Positions 1 through 8,630 of a DNA stretch of 64,000 nt are shown here, piece by piece (positions within the stretch are counted from its first letter, which is position 1; every line of letters starts with the position of its first letter). Location: the NCBI RefSeq assembly GCF_900590755.1, contig NZ_UUOC01000001.1, positions 62,001-126,000 of the forward strand, given 5' to 3'. The notes under the pieces are model-generated. The model made no database searches and was not told the DNA's origin. It worked only from the letters and a program-made list of their open reading frames with translations. A program made the translations under genes and the position numbers. This stretch comes from Pseudomonas viridiflava. Lineage in GTDB: Bacteria > Pseudomonadota > Gammaproteobacteria > Pseudomonadales > Pseudomonadaceae.

Positions 1-75
1 GCTTTTTCGAGGATTCCTTAGGGATGCCTGAACTGCGCAACACGGGCATGCAAACCGCCCACCAGCAGTAGCCGT
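1..75. other. Window edge downstream of the glycosyltransferase gene
   Basis: Seventy-five bases after the last gene of the operon. I see no terminator and no start of another gene. Confidence 0.5.
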
Positions 76-729
76 TCAGTCAGCCAGGGCGCGTAGATAA
101 TCAGCAAAGCCGCCAACCGCCCGTGCTTGCAGGCGCGTACTGGTGGTGACTCGCGGCCGGCAGCTCCAGGCGATGCGTGCACCACTGAGCTCCAGCTGAC
201 GAATAAGATGCACATCCTCATGACATGCCAGCGGCGGGAAGCCGCCCGCCAAGGTGTAGGCTGCCGCGCTGACGCCCAGATTGGCGCCGTGGATGTGGCG
301 ATGGCCTTCGCGGTGCTGATAATTCTGTTGATAGCGAATCTGCGCTTCCAGGGGAATGTCATCACTCCACTGGCCGGGGGTTACGGTGCCGCAGACGGCG
401 TCGGCGTTCAGGGCGAGTTGCTCCACCAGCCAGTCTTCAGCCACCGAGCTGTCGCCATCGGTGCAGGCGATCCAGCGGGCGCCGCGTTCAAGTAACAACG
501 AAGCCCCCGCGGCCCGGGCCTGACCCACGTTACGCACCGCCACTTCCAGCGTGGCAACCGCATATTGGCGTGCAACGGCGGCCGAGCCATCAGTGCAGCT
601 GTCCAGGACCACCAGAATCAGGACGGGCTCGCCACCCAGGGCCGGATGTCGCCCAGCTTCAAGCACCGTTTGCAGGCACTCACCCAGCAGTTGTTCTTCG
701 TTATGGACGGGGATCAGCACACCAATCAT
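76..729 (-). CDS. GT2 family glycosyltransferase
   Basis: A 217-residue GT-A-type glycosyltransferase without obvious membrane spans. The N-terminus carries the family-2 opening (IPVHNEE near residues 6-12), then a DSCTDGS segment, a CTDGDS acidic motif that would bind the metal and nucleotide-sugar, and a CHEDVHL segment where the catalytic acid is expected. It is the last gene of the long glgA-glgX operon, and its start overlaps the stop of the methyltransferase gene by 4 bp (ATGA), so the two are translationally coupled. Donor and acceptor cannot be told from sequence. Membership of the family is clear; the role in a glycoconjugate pathway is inferred from the neighbours. Confidence 0.85.
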   Translation of the reverse strand: MIGVLIPVHNEEQLLGECLQTVLEAGRHPALGGEPVLILVVLDSCTDGSAAVARQYAVATLEVAVRNVGQARAAGASLLLERGARWIACTDGDSSVAEDWLVEQLALNADAVCGTVTPGQWSDDIPLEAQIRYQQNYQHREGHRHIHGANLGVSAAAYTLAGGFPPLACHEDVHLIRQLELSGARIAWSCRPRVTTSTRLQARAVGGFADYLRALAD

Positions 730-1325
730 CGTAGACGCTCCTTTTCCGCCACAGACTCGCCGTCGCGGCTCCAGATCTCCAAGAGGAAATCAGGTTCCTG
801 GTGGCTGAACAGTCGAGGCATGTTCAGCCGATCCTGCAGAATGGCGTGGACCCGCTCGGCATCCAGAGGGCAGCCTTCGATGGCCGGTCGCCAATGACAG
901 GCGAGCAATTGCCCATCGGCAGTGAGCGAGGCGAGGGCGCGGTCGATCCACTGGTTGAGGTCGGCTTCGTCCAGGTAGTAGCCCAATTCACTGAGTACGA
1001 TCAGGTCAAAGCGCTCATCCGGCCACTGCTGCGGCAAACGGGCCTGAATCACTCGGGTGTGACCGAATGAGCTCAGACGCTCGCGTGCCAGCTCTACGGC
1101 CGGCAGGCAGGTGTCGCACGCCAGCAAGCTATCGCAACGGGTGGCGAGGTCGGCGCTGAGTTCGCCATTGGCGCATCCCGGTTCGAAAATCGCCGAATAG
1201 CGTTCTCGGGGTAAAGCGGCCAGCGTCAGGGCGCGTTTGCGGCGCTCATACCAGCGCTGCTTGAATGCCCAAGGGTCATCACTGGCCTGGAAGAGCTCGT
1301 CGAAGTAACTGTCAGCGACGCTCAC
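726..1325 (-). CDS. SAM-dependent methyltransferase, NodS-like
   Basis: A 199-residue class I methyltransferase. The SAM-binding motif I reads FEPGCANGELS near residues 48-58, motif II is an ACDTC segment, and LIVLSELGYYL gives the post-motif region. Length and layout resemble the NodS family, N-methyltransferases acting on deacetylated amino sugars, but substrate identity is not shown. It overlaps the PIG-L gene upstream and the glycosyltransferase downstream by 4 bp each. A deacetylase followed directly by a NodS-like methyltransferase suggests N-deacetylation then N-methylation of a sugar; that is inference. Confidence 0.8.
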   Translation of the reverse strand: MSVADSYFDELFQASDDPWAFKQRWYERRKRALTLAALPRERYSAIFEPGCANGELSADLATRCDSLLACDTCLPAVELARERLSSFGHTRVIQARLPQQWPDERFDLIVLSELGYYLDEADLNQWIDRALASLTADGQLLACHWRPAIEGCPLDAERVHAILQDRLNMPRLFSHQEPDFLLEIWSRDGESVAEKERLR

Positions 1326-2080
1326 ACGAATACCACTTCAAAGGGTTGCAGCAAGCGCTCAAGTGCGGACGCGGAAAGAACCGGGGGCAGGCCGATCAGC
1401 GGGTCGCCTTCCAGCTGACTGGCGAACGCATGCACGGCATGGCGTTTGCGGGCAATGGTGACCGGGTCCAGCAGCACCTTGCGTGCCCGGTCCCAGGGCA
1501 GACGATCGTCTTCCGGGGAGGCCCAGTGCCAGGCCCAGATCGGCACTTCATGAAATGGCGCACCCACCGCTTCCGCTGCGCGGGCACTGGCGCGGCCGAC
1601 GGCTTCGTGATCTGCGTGGCCGTCCATGGCCCAAGTGGCGAACACCACATCAGTGGGGCGCAGGTAGCGTTGCAAGTATTCAACCAATTGATCTTCCTGA
1701 CCCGCGACGCTGGTATCGGTGAAGCCACCGCGTATCCATTGCAGGCTGTGCATTGGCAGGTCGAGGCGGCGCAAGGCCTCGGCGCTTTCCTGAGGGCGCA
1801 CAGCGCTCAAACGCTCGGCGGGCCAGAGGTCGGAGCCCGGGTGACTGGCGCTGCCGTCGGTGACAGAGATCAGCTTCAGCGGCCGGTCCAGTTGCGCCAA
1901 CTGGCGCATTAACCCGCCGCAACCCAACACTTCATCATCAGGATGGGGCGCGATGATCACCGCGCGGAAGTTGATGGGCACCAGCATGTCGGCACTGATC
2001 ACCGGCAGCTGGGCGAGCTTTTTCGAGGTATTCCATTGGTGCAGGGAGGTCCCGCTGCCAGTAATCGGGTTATCCGTCAT
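1322..2080 (-). CDS. PIG-L family deacetylase
   Basis: A 252-residue zinc deacetylase of the PIG-L/LmbE superfamily, which removes N-acetyl groups from GlcNAc-type substrates. The zinc-binding signature IAPHPDDEVLGCGG lies near residues 43-56 and a second histidine motif (GHADHEAVG) lies in the middle. I chose the ATG at 2080 because it gives a 4-bp ATGA overlap with the preceding acyl-CoA dehydrogenase gene, the same coupling seen at the other joints of this cassette; an ATG three codons further upstream is possible. No signal peptide, so a cytoplasmic substrate is expected. Confidence 0.85.
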   Translation of the reverse strand: MTDNPITGSGTSLHQWNTSKKLAQLPVISADMLVPINFRAVIIAPHPDDEVLGCGGLMRQLAQLDRPLKLISVTDGSASHPGSDLWPAERLSAVRPQESAEALRRLDLPMHSLQWIRGGFTDTSVAGQEDQLVEYLQRYLRPTDVVFATWAMDGHADHEAVGRASARAAEAVGAPFHEVPIWAWHWASPEDDRLPWDRARKVLLDPVTIARKRHAVHAFASQLEGDPLIGLPPVLSASALERLLQPFEVVFV

Positions 2081-3096
2081 AACATCCATGTCCTTGGAAG
2101 AGGCGTTGCCGCCTGCGTCGCGCTTAACCGTCCGAGCGCTGCCAGATCCCGCTCGGCGTGGCTCTGGCGTAGAAAAACCGGGAGGTCGGCCAGCAGCCGG
2201 GCAAAATGCGCGTCCTTGCAGTAAGGACCGGCGCCCAAGGCGTGGCCAACGTGGGTAATGATCTGTTCAGCACAGTGTTCAACAGCTGCCCGACTGCGGC
2301 GGGCGAGTAATTCAATGTGTTGCGAAGGAGCTTGATCGATATAGCTTGCTGCGTGTTGGAGGGCGACGCTGGCGCTGTGCAGTGCCGTGTCGACCGCGCC
2401 CAGATGAGCCTGAGCATGAGGTTCATCCTGTTTGGTCACGTGTTGCAACAGCCTCAGCGCGATGGCCCGTGAGGCGCCATACCAACAGGCGGCGATGCCG
2501 ATGCCGCCTTGCCAAAAACCTGCACGCTCGATATAGGCGCCTGGCTCACCCACGGTCCGCCCGCGGGCAGCTTTGAATTGCACCTCGACACTGCCCGTGG
2601 CGCCCATGCCTACGGCGCGCCAGCCATCCTGAGTGATACTCACGCCAGGTTGCCTGAGGTCGACGGCCACTAATTGCTGTTGGCCGTCGTCGTTCCAGCC
2701 CGTCATAAGGGCATGGCTGAGCACCGCTGCACCCGAGCACCAAGCCTTGCGGCCATCCAGTTGCACCGACGTACCGGTACCGCTGATCCTGACTCTGGCC
2801 TGCGGCGGCTCCGCTGCCCACATTCCCCAGGTGGTGCCGGGCTCGGCAATGCCTGAGCCCAGTTCATGCATGATCGCCAGTGCATCAGTGTGGCCCTCAT
2901 ACAGTTTGCACAACCCCAGGTCGTGGCCCGCAACGCAGGCCAGACTGCGCCAGCGATCAAGTGTCTGACCGCTGGCGGGCAATGGCAGCTGATCCAGCCC
3001 TTCGTCCACCAGCGCCTGCAAGCACTCGCCCAGCGCGCGCGTATCGGCATAGCCCTGCTTGCGCCAGGCGAGGAACTCGCTCAGCGCCTGGCTCAT
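2077..3096 (-). CDS. Acyl-CoA dehydrogenase-like flavoprotein
   Basis: A 339-residue protein recognisable as an acyl-CoA dehydrogenase relative: a central beta-domain segment (GRKAWCSGAAVLSHALMTG) and a helical C-terminal domain with the AACWYGASRAIA stretch. It is shorter than catabolic enzymes of the family, which are near 380 residues, and the usual catalytic glutamate region is not obvious, so dehydrogenase activity is uncertain. Its ATG overlaps the glgX stop codon by 4 bp. Four consecutive overlaps downstream make it the entry gene of a coupled cassette with the deacetylase, methyltransferase and glycosyltransferase. It may act on an acyl-amide or act as a hydroxylase; the real substrate is unknown. 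Confidence 0.75.
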   Translation of the reverse strand: MSQALSEFLAWRKQGYADTRALGECLQALVDEGLDQLPLPASGQTLDRWRSLACVAGHDLGLCKLYEGHTDALAIMHELGSGIAEPGTTWGMWAAEPPQARVRISGTGTSVQLDGRKAWCSGAAVLSHALMTGWNDDGQQQLVAVDLRQPGVSITQDGWRAVGMGATGSVEVQFKAARGRTVGEPGAYIERAGFWQGGIGIAACWYGASRAIALRLLQHVTKQDEPHAQAHLGAVDTALHSASVALQHAASYIDQAPSQHIELLARRSRAAVEHCAEQIITHVGHALGAGPYCKDAHFARLLADLPVFLRQSHAERDLAALGRLSATQAATPLPRTWML

Positions 3097-5285
3097 GGCT
3101 GTTCGTCGTGCTGAAGTTCGAACAGCAACAGCGAGCGTGCCGTGATGGTGTAGTGCTCACCAAAACCGAACTGCTCTTTGGCTTTCATGTCTGGCTGATT
3201 GGTATCGACCAGGCAGGTCCAGTGGGCGCCTTCCGGAACCTCCGGCAGAGTGAAATTGACACCGTCATGATGGGAGTTGACCGCCAGCAGCAAGGTGGCA
3301 TCGGCGCCTGGGCGACGAATACCGGTTTCCTGCGCACGGCCATCCATCAGCATGCCCAGGCAGCGTGCGTTGGCATCTTCCCACTGCTCGATACCCATTT
3401 CGCTGCCGTCCGGCGAAAGCCAGGTGACATCCTTGACACCGATTTCTTCGTTGTAATCGCCCACCAGGAAGCGGCTACGACGCAGGATCGGGTAAGTCTG
3501 GCGCAGCTTGATGATGCGTTTGACGAATTTGAGCAAAGCCTTGCCGTCTTCATCCAGGTCCCAGTTGACCCAGCCAATCTCGCTGTCCTGGCAATAGGCG
3601 TTGTTATTGCCGTGCTGGGTGCGGGCGAACTCGTCACCGGCGACGACCATCGGTGTGCCTTGGGCGAAAATCAGCGTGGCGAAAAAGTTGCGCATCTGAC
3701 GCAGACGCAGCGCATTGATTTCCGGATCGTCCGACGGGCCTTCAACGCCATGGTTCCAGGAAAGGTTGTTGTTGCTGCCGTCCTGATTGTTTTCGTCGTT
3801 GGCTTCGTTGTGCTTGTCGTTGTAGGAGACCAGGTCATGCAGCGTGAAACCATCATGAGCGGTGATGAAGTTCACCGACGCCTGAGGCCTACGGCCGCGC
3901 TGATTGAACATGTTCCCTGAAGCGGTCATGCGTCCGGCGAAGTCGGCCAGCTGGCCTTCGTCGCCTTTCCAGAAGGCCCGAACGGTGTCGCGGAACTTGT
4001 CGTTCCATTCCATCCAGCCCGGCGGGAAGCCGCCCACTTGATAGCCGCCCGGGCCGCAATCCCAAGGCTCGGCGATCAGTTTGACCTGACGCAGCACTGG
4101 GTCCTGACGGCAAGCGACCAGGAAGCTGTGGCGCTCGTCAAACCCGTCGTGGTAACGGCCAAGGATGGTTGCCAGGTCGAAGCGGAAGCCGTCGACATGC
4201 ATTTCCGACGCCCAGTAACGCAGCGAATCGGTAACCATCTGCAGCACGCAAGGGTGGCTCAAGTCCAGGGTGTTACCAGTACCGGAATCGTTGATGTAGA
4301 AGCGTTTGTCGTCGGGCATCAACCGGTAGTAAGAGGCGTTGTCGATACCGCGCATGGACAGGGTAGGGCCCAGTTCATTGCCTTCAGCGGTGTGGTTGTA
4401 AACCACGTCAAGGATGACTTCCAGGCCGGCATGGTGCATGTGCGCGACCATTTCCTTGAACTCGGCAATCTTGCCGTGCGCGAGATAGCGTGGGTCCGGG
4501 GCAAAGAAGGCAATGCTGTTGTAGCCCCAATAGTTGGTCATGCCTTTTTGCAGCAGATGCTGGTCGTTGACGAAGGCGTGAATCGGCAGCAACTCAACAG
4601 AGGTGACGCCCAGCTTGCGAATGTGATCAATCACATCGGCGACCATCAGGCCGGAGAAAGTACCCTTGAGTTCGTCAGGTACGGACGGGTGACGCATGGT
4701 GAAACCCCGGGTGTGGGTTTCGTACAGAATGGTCTTGTCCCAAGGCACACCGACGCGCTGATCGCGGCCCCAGGTGTAAGCCTCGTCAATGACTTTGCTT
4801 TTTGGCACGAACGGCGCGCTGTCGCGTTCGTCGAAGCTCAGGTCGCCGTCTTCATGGCCGATGGTGTAGCCGAACAGCGCTTCAGACCATTTGAGTTCGC
4901 CTACCAGCTGCTTGGCGTAGGGGTCGATCAGCAATTTATTGTGGTTGAAGCGGTGACCGTTCTGCGGATCGTAAGGACCATACACGCGGTAGCCGTAAAT
5001 CAGCCCCGGATGGGCGTCGGGCAGGTAGCCGTGATAAATCTCGTCGGTGTATTCCGGGAGTTCGATACGCTCGAGTTCGACTTCACCTGTGGAATCGAAC
5101 AGGCAAAGTTCCACCTTGGTGGCGTTGGCCGAGAACAGGGCGAAGTTGACCCCCAGACCGTCCCAATTGGCGCCTAGCGGAAAGGGTAGACCTTCACGAA
5201 TGCGCGAAACAGTCGGCTCTGCTTGTTCAGTCTTGGCCTTCTCGGCTTTGGGACTGTCTTTGGTGTTTTTAGACTGCGTGCTCAT
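3093..5285 (-). CDS. glgX: Glycogen debranching enzyme GlgX
   Basis: A 730-residue isoamylase-type GH13 enzyme that hydrolyses alpha-1,6 branches of glycogen. An N-terminal CBM48-like domain (PFPLGANWDGLGVNFALFS) precedes the catalytic barrel. The conserved GH13 regions are visible: DVVYNHTAEG, the nucleophile region GFRFDLATIL, the acid region LIAEPWD and FITAHDGF. Length is normal. The first residues are lysine- and glutamate-rich and of low complexity. It lies 157 bp downstream of the DUF2934 gene, and its stop overlaps the next gene. Within the operon it would release linear maltooligosaccharides for TreY, TreZ and MalQ. Confidence 0.95.
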   Translation of the reverse strand: MSTQSKNTKDSPKAEKAKTEQAEPTVSRIREGLPFPLGANWDGLGVNFALFSANATKVELCLFDSTGEVELERIELPEYTDEIYHGYLPDAHPGLIYGYRVYGPYDPQNGHRFNHNKLLIDPYAKQLVGELKWSEALFGYTIGHEDGDLSFDERDSAPFVPKSKVIDEAYTWGRDQRVGVPWDKTILYETHTRGFTMRHPSVPDELKGTFSGLMVADVIDHIRKLGVTSVELLPIHAFVNDQHLLQKGMTNYWGYNSIAFFAPDPRYLAHGKIAEFKEMVAHMHHAGLEVILDVVYNHTAEGNELGPTLSMRGIDNASYYRLMPDDKRFYINDSGTGNTLDLSHPCVLQMVTDSLRYWASEMHVDGFRFDLATILGRYHDGFDERHSFLVACRQDPVLRQVKLIAEPWDCGPGGYQVGGFPPGWMEWNDKFRDTVRAFWKGDEGQLADFAGRMTASGNMFNQRGRRPQASVNFITAHDGFTLHDLVSYNDKHNEANDENNQDGSNNNLSWNHGVEGPSDDPEINALRLRQMRNFFATLIFAQGTPMVVAGDEFARTQHGNNNAYCQDSEIGWVNWDLDEDGKALLKFVKRIIKLRQTYPILRRSRFLVGDYNEEIGVKDVTWLSPDGSEMGIEQWEDANARCLGMLMDGRAQETGIRRPGADATLLLAVNSHHDGVNFTLPEVPEGAHWTCLVDTNQPDMKAKEQFGFGEHYTITARSLLLFELQHDEQP

Positions 5286-5442
5286 TATGCATTCCTGACG
5301 TCTGGTGTTTTTCGGGGCGGCCGAGACCGCAGTCGAAGCCAGCTGGCTTCAACGAATAATAGAAAGCTGAAACGTTGGAATGACCGCAGGTCACGATCCT
5401 GAGTTGGCGATCCCTGCGGTCCGGAACATCACCCCGAGTGAT

Positions 5443-5826
5443 TCAAGGTGCCGATGGTTTGCCAGGCTTTTTGGGCGCAGGCTTTTTAGGTGCTGCCTTG
5501 GCCGGTTGTTCAGCCTGCGTCGCCGGAGCGGGCGGCTTGGGTTTTGCTGCTGCCTTGGGGGCTGGCTTGGCTGCCGGCTTGCCAGCTGACGCCGCTGCAG
5601 GCTTGCCCGCTTTGGCAGGGGCCGGCTTGGGGTCAGCCGCGACATCTACTTTGGGCAACTTGGGTTTGGCTGCCTTGCGAGCAGTGGACTTGTCCGGCGC
5701 CAGTGCTTCGGCTTCAGCCAGCTTGCGGGCCATCTTCCAATGGCGCTCGTCCTGACCGGAGGGCTGGCCTTCCGATTCCCATATCTGATACGCAAACTCG
5801 CGGATCCTCTTTTCGTCGGCACTCAT
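5443..5826 (-). CDS. DUF2934 protein with histone-like tail
   Basis: A 127-residue protein in two parts. Residues 1-35 fit the DUF2934 domain (RIREFAYQIWESEGQP ... HWKMA). The rest, from about residue 48, is a low-complexity tail of lysine, alanine and proline with repeated KPA, PKP and AKP units, similar in composition to histone H1 or AlgP tails. It sits between treY (17 bp) and glgX (157 bp) inside the trehalose operon. Function is unknown; DUF2934 genes commonly accompany trehalose and glycogen genes, so a role tied to that pathway is an inference. Confidence 0.8.
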   Translation of the reverse strand: MSADEKRIREFAYQIWESEGQPSGQDERHWKMARKLAEAEALAPDKSTARKAAKPKLPKVDVAADPKPAPAKAGKPAAASAGKPAAKPAPKAAAKPKPPAPATQAEQPAKAAPKKPAPKKPGKPSAP

Positions 5827-5843
5827 CTCGACACTCCCAGGTA

Positions 5844-8630
5844 TTACATAGTTTGAATAAGCAGGTTTACTGAAAATTTCTCGAGTGCTGCGCTGAGCAG
5901 CAGCTCCTTGTCAGTTGTGACTACGGCGTCTGAAAAAAGTCCCTTCCAACTTCGATTTGAATCAGCGAACGGCAAGACAACCCGTGTATCCCCCCAACTT
6001 GTCGCATTGATGAATGGAGTTTGCGCCGTACCCAATAGTTCATTGAATATGCGCGGCACGATAACGATGGCCCGCTCTTGATCAGAAACCCGAGCAAAAG
6101 CCACGACCTGTTCAGCATGACTGCCCAGCACCTGCAGCGGTACATATTGCCCGCTACTGAACAGCGCTGAATGCCTGGCCCGCACGTTCAAGACCTGATG
6201 GATCAGCGCCTGCTTGACCCGGCCGTCCTGCCAGCTTCGCAACAGCTCATCTGGCGTTGAGGTCTGCTTGAGCGCGTCGGCGCGAGCTGCGTAGTCCACG
6301 GGGCGACGGTTATCCGGATCCACCAGGCTGAAGTCCCAGTACTCGGTGCCCTGATAAAGATCCGGCACACCAGGCGCTGTGATGCGAAGCAAGGTTTGCG
6401 CCAGACTGTTCAATGCCCCGGCTGTCGCAATACGGTTGGCCGTAGCACCCAGGGACTGGCGCAAGGCGGTGCCTTCAGCGCTCAACAGAATACTGTTGAG
6501 GAATTCCCGGCAAGCCCGCTCATACGGTTCGTTTGCGGCGCTCCAGCTGCTCTGCAGTTTGGCTTCGCGCAGGGCTTTTTCCTGCCATTGCGTCAAGCGT
6601 TTAGCATAGGCGTTCAACGCGTCTTCGCCATCCAGGTCCAGTGGCCAACTGCCCAGCATCGCTTGATAGAGCATCAGTTCGTCACCGGCACTGATGGTTG
6701 GCTCAGCCTCGCCCTTGAGCGGGATCGCCAATTGACGCCAGCGTTCGACCTGCTCGGCATACCATCCGGCGCACTCACTGAGGACTGCCAGGCGGGTACG
6801 GGTATCTTCGCCGCGCTTGTGGTCGTGGGTGGCGGTGGTCAGCAGGTTATCCGGGAAGGTTTCGCTGCGGCTCAGGCAAGCATCATGAAACGCCTGGGTC
6901 GGTGCACTGAAATGCTGCGGATGAAAGCCCACATCGTTGCGCGACAGCAACACTGCACTGCGATAGAACGAGGTGTCTTCCACTGACTTGGCGGCCACCG
7001 GCGAGGTCAGTTGCTGGAAGCGCACGCATGCATTTTTGTACAGCTTGCGCTTGCGTCCTCGGGGCAGTTGCCGCCAGGACTCACCGCCCAGCCAGCGTTT
7101 CAGGTAATCCAGTACTGGCCAGTCCGCTTCGCTCAGGGTGTTGCGCGCGCCTTGCATGGCTTGCTGAAAGAAGCGCTCATCTTCGGCCGAGCGCCCGCAC
7201 ACGCTGATGTAGGTGCGATAGATCGGAAAATTCACCACCAGAGCCAGCAACGCCCGACGGATCGCCCCGAGGGTCAGGTCCCGGCTCATCAAATCACTGC
7301 GAGCCACCTGCAGCAGGGATTGGGCAACGTTTTCGAAATCGCCTGCCAGAGTGCCATGCAGCACCAGGTCACGAGCTTCGAGCACTTCCTGATCAAAGTC
7401 TGCGGTGCGCTCGCTCAAACGGCTCCACAGTTCGCCCAGCGGCACCTGACCTCTGGGGTCATGTTGCAGCAGCGACACCTGATTCATGAATTCGTAGCCT
7501 GTCGTGCCGTCCACGCCCCAGTCTTGAGCCAGTTGCTCATCGGGGCCGAGAATTTTCTCGACGAATATCGGCAGATGCTTCAACTCTGTACCGGCAGGGC
7601 GAGCAGCAAGAAGGCCGTTCACGCGACGTCGCAGCTTGCGGCAATAGCCCCGTGGATTGGCCAGGCCGTCGATGTGGTCGATACGCAGCCCGTCTACCAT
7701 GCCCTCGGCGATCAGTTCGAAGATCTTGCCGTGGGTGGCTTCGAAGACATTGGGCCGCTCTACGCGCAGGCCGCCCAGCTCATTGATGTCGAAGAACCGC
7801 CGCCAGTTGATGTCGTCCCCGGCCGTACGCCAGCTGGCCAGCCGATAATGCTGGCGCTCCAGCAACTGGTGCAGCCGGTTGAAGCCCTCGGGGGAGGTTG
7901 AATCGAAACGCTGAATCGATTGCTCGATGGCTTCGACTATGGCCGGGTCTTTGGCCAGTTCCGCCAATTCTGCACGGGCCTGACGGGCTCGTTCGTAGGC
8001 CTGAGGGAATTGATCAAGCGCAGCGAAGCGCTTGCTCAGTTCGTCCAGCAGGGGGCTGTCGTCGGATTCCAGCAGCGGCCCATAGGTCCCGGGGTTGATC
8101 GGGAAGTGGTGCTGGTAGTGTTCGATATAGAACATGCCGTGCTGGGCATCGAAACGCACAGGGATTTCTCCGGCCTGCAGCACCGTGCCGTAGTCGCTAC
8201 TCAGGAATGGCAGCAGCAATTGACCTTCCAGCAACGGGTCCGGGGAGTTCCACTGGATATCGAAGAAGTCCGCATAAGGACTGCGGCGACCCCATTCCAG
8301 CAGGTCCAGCCACCATGGATTGTCCGCACCACCGACCGCCATGTGGTTGGAGACGATGTCCAGAATCAAACCCATGCCGTGCTCGCGCAAGGCACTGACC
8401 AGCCGTTTGAGTGCCGGCTCACCACCCAGTTCCGGGTTGATGATCCGTGGGTCCACCACATCGTAGCCATGCATGGAACCGGCTCGGGCCTTGAGCAGCG
8501 GCGACGCATACAGATGGCTGATGCCCAGGCTGGCGAAGTAGGGCACCAGAGGCACTGCGTCATCCAGGGTGAAGTCTTTATGAAATTGCAGGCGCTGGGT
8601 TGCGCGTAGTGGTTGCAGTGGGCTGTTCAT
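5844..8630 (-). CDS. treY: Maltooligosyl trehalose synthase TreY
   Basis: A 928-residue GH13 enzyme that isomerises the reducing-end alpha-1,4 bond of maltodextrin to alpha-1,1, making maltooligosyl trehalose. The barrel regions are present: DIVSNHMA near residues 92-99, GLRIDHIDGL for the nucleophile, FVEKIL for the acid and TATHDHKRGED. The N-terminus begins directly with RATQRLQFHKDFTLDDA. The start overlaps the malQ stop by 4 bp. TreZ, the partner that releases trehalose, is two genes upstream. The product protects against osmotic and desiccation stress. Confidence 0.95.
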   Translation of the reverse strand: MNSPLQPLRATQRLQFHKDFTLDDAVPLVPYFASLGISHLYASPLLKARAGSMHGYDVVDPRIINPELGGEPALKRLVSALREHGMGLILDIVSNHMAVGGADNPWWLDLLEWGRRSPYADFFDIQWNSPDPLLEGQLLLPFLSSDYGTVLQAGEIPVRFDAQHGMFYIEHYQHHFPINPGTYGPLLESDDSPLLDELSKRFAALDQFPQAYERARQARAELAELAKDPAIVEAIEQSIQRFDSTSPEGFNRLHQLLERQHYRLASWRTAGDDINWRRFFDINELGGLRVERPNVFEATHGKIFELIAEGMVDGLRIDHIDGLANPRGYCRKLRRRVNGLLAARPAGTELKHLPIFVEKILGPDEQLAQDWGVDGTTGYEFMNQVSLLQHDPRGQVPLGELWSRLSERTADFDQEVLEARDLVLHGTLAGDFENVAQSLLQVARSDLMSRDLTLGAIRRALLALVVNFPIYRTYISVCGRSAEDERFFQQAMQGARNTLSEADWPVLDYLKRWLGGESWRQLPRGRKRKLYKNACVRFQQLTSPVAAKSVEDTSFYRSAVLLSRNDVGFHPQHFSAPTQAFHDACLSRSETFPDNLLTTATHDHKRGEDTRTRLAVLSECAGWYAEQVERWRQLAIPLKGEAEPTISAGDELMLYQAMLGSWPLDLDGEDALNAYAKRLTQWQEKALREAKLQSSWSAANEPYERACREFLNSILLSAEGTALRQSLGATANRIATAGALNSLAQTLLRITAPGVPDLYQGTEYWDFSLVDPDNRRPVDYAARADALKQTSTPDELLRSWQDGRVKQALIHQVLNVRARHSALFSSGQYVPLQVLGSHAEQVVAFARVSDQERAIVIVPRIFNELLGTAQTPFINATSWGDTRVVLPFADSNRSWKGLFSDAVVTTDKELLLSAALEKFSVNLLIQTM

